Source of the DNA: Anaerolineae bacterium
Lineage (GTDB): Bacteria; Chloroflexota; Anaerolineae; 4572-78; J111
Length of the DNA stretch: 12,826 bases
Direction of reading: 5' to 3'
Assembly: GCA_020433785.1 (NCBI GenBank)
Contig: JAGRCC010000302.1
Span: 1 to 12,826, forward strand
The position numbers and the translations under genes were made by a program. Each line of letters starts with the position of its first letter. The stretch's first letter is position 1. Positions 12,807 through 12,826 of this stretch are shown here, piece after piece. The notes beneath the pieces were generated by a model. That model made no database searches, was not told the origin of the DNA, and was given only the letters and a program-made list of their open reading frames with translations.

Positions 12807-12826
12807 ATGATCAACGTATTATTCGT
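12807..12826 (+). CDS. Start of a gene cut by the window end, possibly a low-molecular-weight phosphatase
   Basis: ATG at 12807 follows AAGGA (12795-12799) with normal spacing, 48 bases after the dehydrogenase stop, so co-transcription is likely. Only MINVLF is readable. That beginning is common in low-molecular-weight protein tyrosine phosphatases (MI.VLFVC.GN), but six residues cannot prove it; other Rossmann-like proteins start in a similar way. Confidence 0.5.

Noticed and set aside
1..12826. CRISPR array, phage genes, toxin-antitoxin pair or defence island
   Set aside because: No regularly spaced repeats, integrase, transposase gene, capsid or toxin-like pair was seen on either strand.

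Overview
The window is ordinary chromosomal DNA of moderate GC content, with mostly short intergenic gaps. Gene content and protein style suggest an environmental Gram-positive-like or Chloroflexota bacterium. The hints are a five-repeat MscS-TM-helix membrane protein, a TM plus helix-hairpin-helix protein, a WYL regulator, orphan OmpR-like regulators and a stand-alone GNAT that resembles the acetyltransferase part of GNAT-nitrilase fusions. This taxonomic guess is an inference; there is no rRNA to confirm it.

Region 1 (1-2553, + strand): the tail of hypF (hydrogenase maturation), then a palindromic MITE-like repeat flanked by TA. Four small genes follow: a VOC/glyoxalase-fold protein, a MmcQ/YjbR-like protein, a second VOC protein and a DUF2461/TIGR02453 protein. 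The first has a good promoter overlapping a perfect inverted repeat. The second and third each have an RNA structure that folds over the Shine-Dalgarno (SD) site.

Region 2 (2647-5595, - strand): a tight operon of class-III (GabT-like) aminotransferase, GNAT acetyltransferase and WYL-domain regulator. It is driven by a promoter that matches the sigma-70 consensus exactly (TTGACA, 17 bp, TATAAT). It probably handles an amine or omega-amino acid; the substrate cannot be read from sequence.

Region 3 (5596-9136, + strand): a 509-bp gene-poor stretch with a rightward promoter candidate and a doubtful small ORF. Then come a 64-aa helical protein, a strong hairpin, a CmpX-like multi-repeat membrane channel protein, a terminator or attenuator hairpin, a membrane-anchored helix-hairpin-helix protein and a DUF427 protein. 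This set looks like an envelope- or stress-related group, but that is inference.

Region 4 (9137-11453, - strand): three paralogous response regulators in a row, one receiver-only and two with a C-terminal winged helix. No sensor kinase is present in the window. At least two have their own promoter, and the most upstream one ends in a perfect 36-bp palindromic terminator.

Region 5 (11676-12826, + strand): an isocitrate/isopropylmalate dehydrogenase-family enzyme that lacks the aspartate usually found at the NAD-binding position, then the first codons of a further gene (possibly a low-molecular-weight phosphatase).

I did not find a mobile island, CRISPR array, phage or defence system. The most distinctive signals are RNA and promoter structures and a few family-level oddities.
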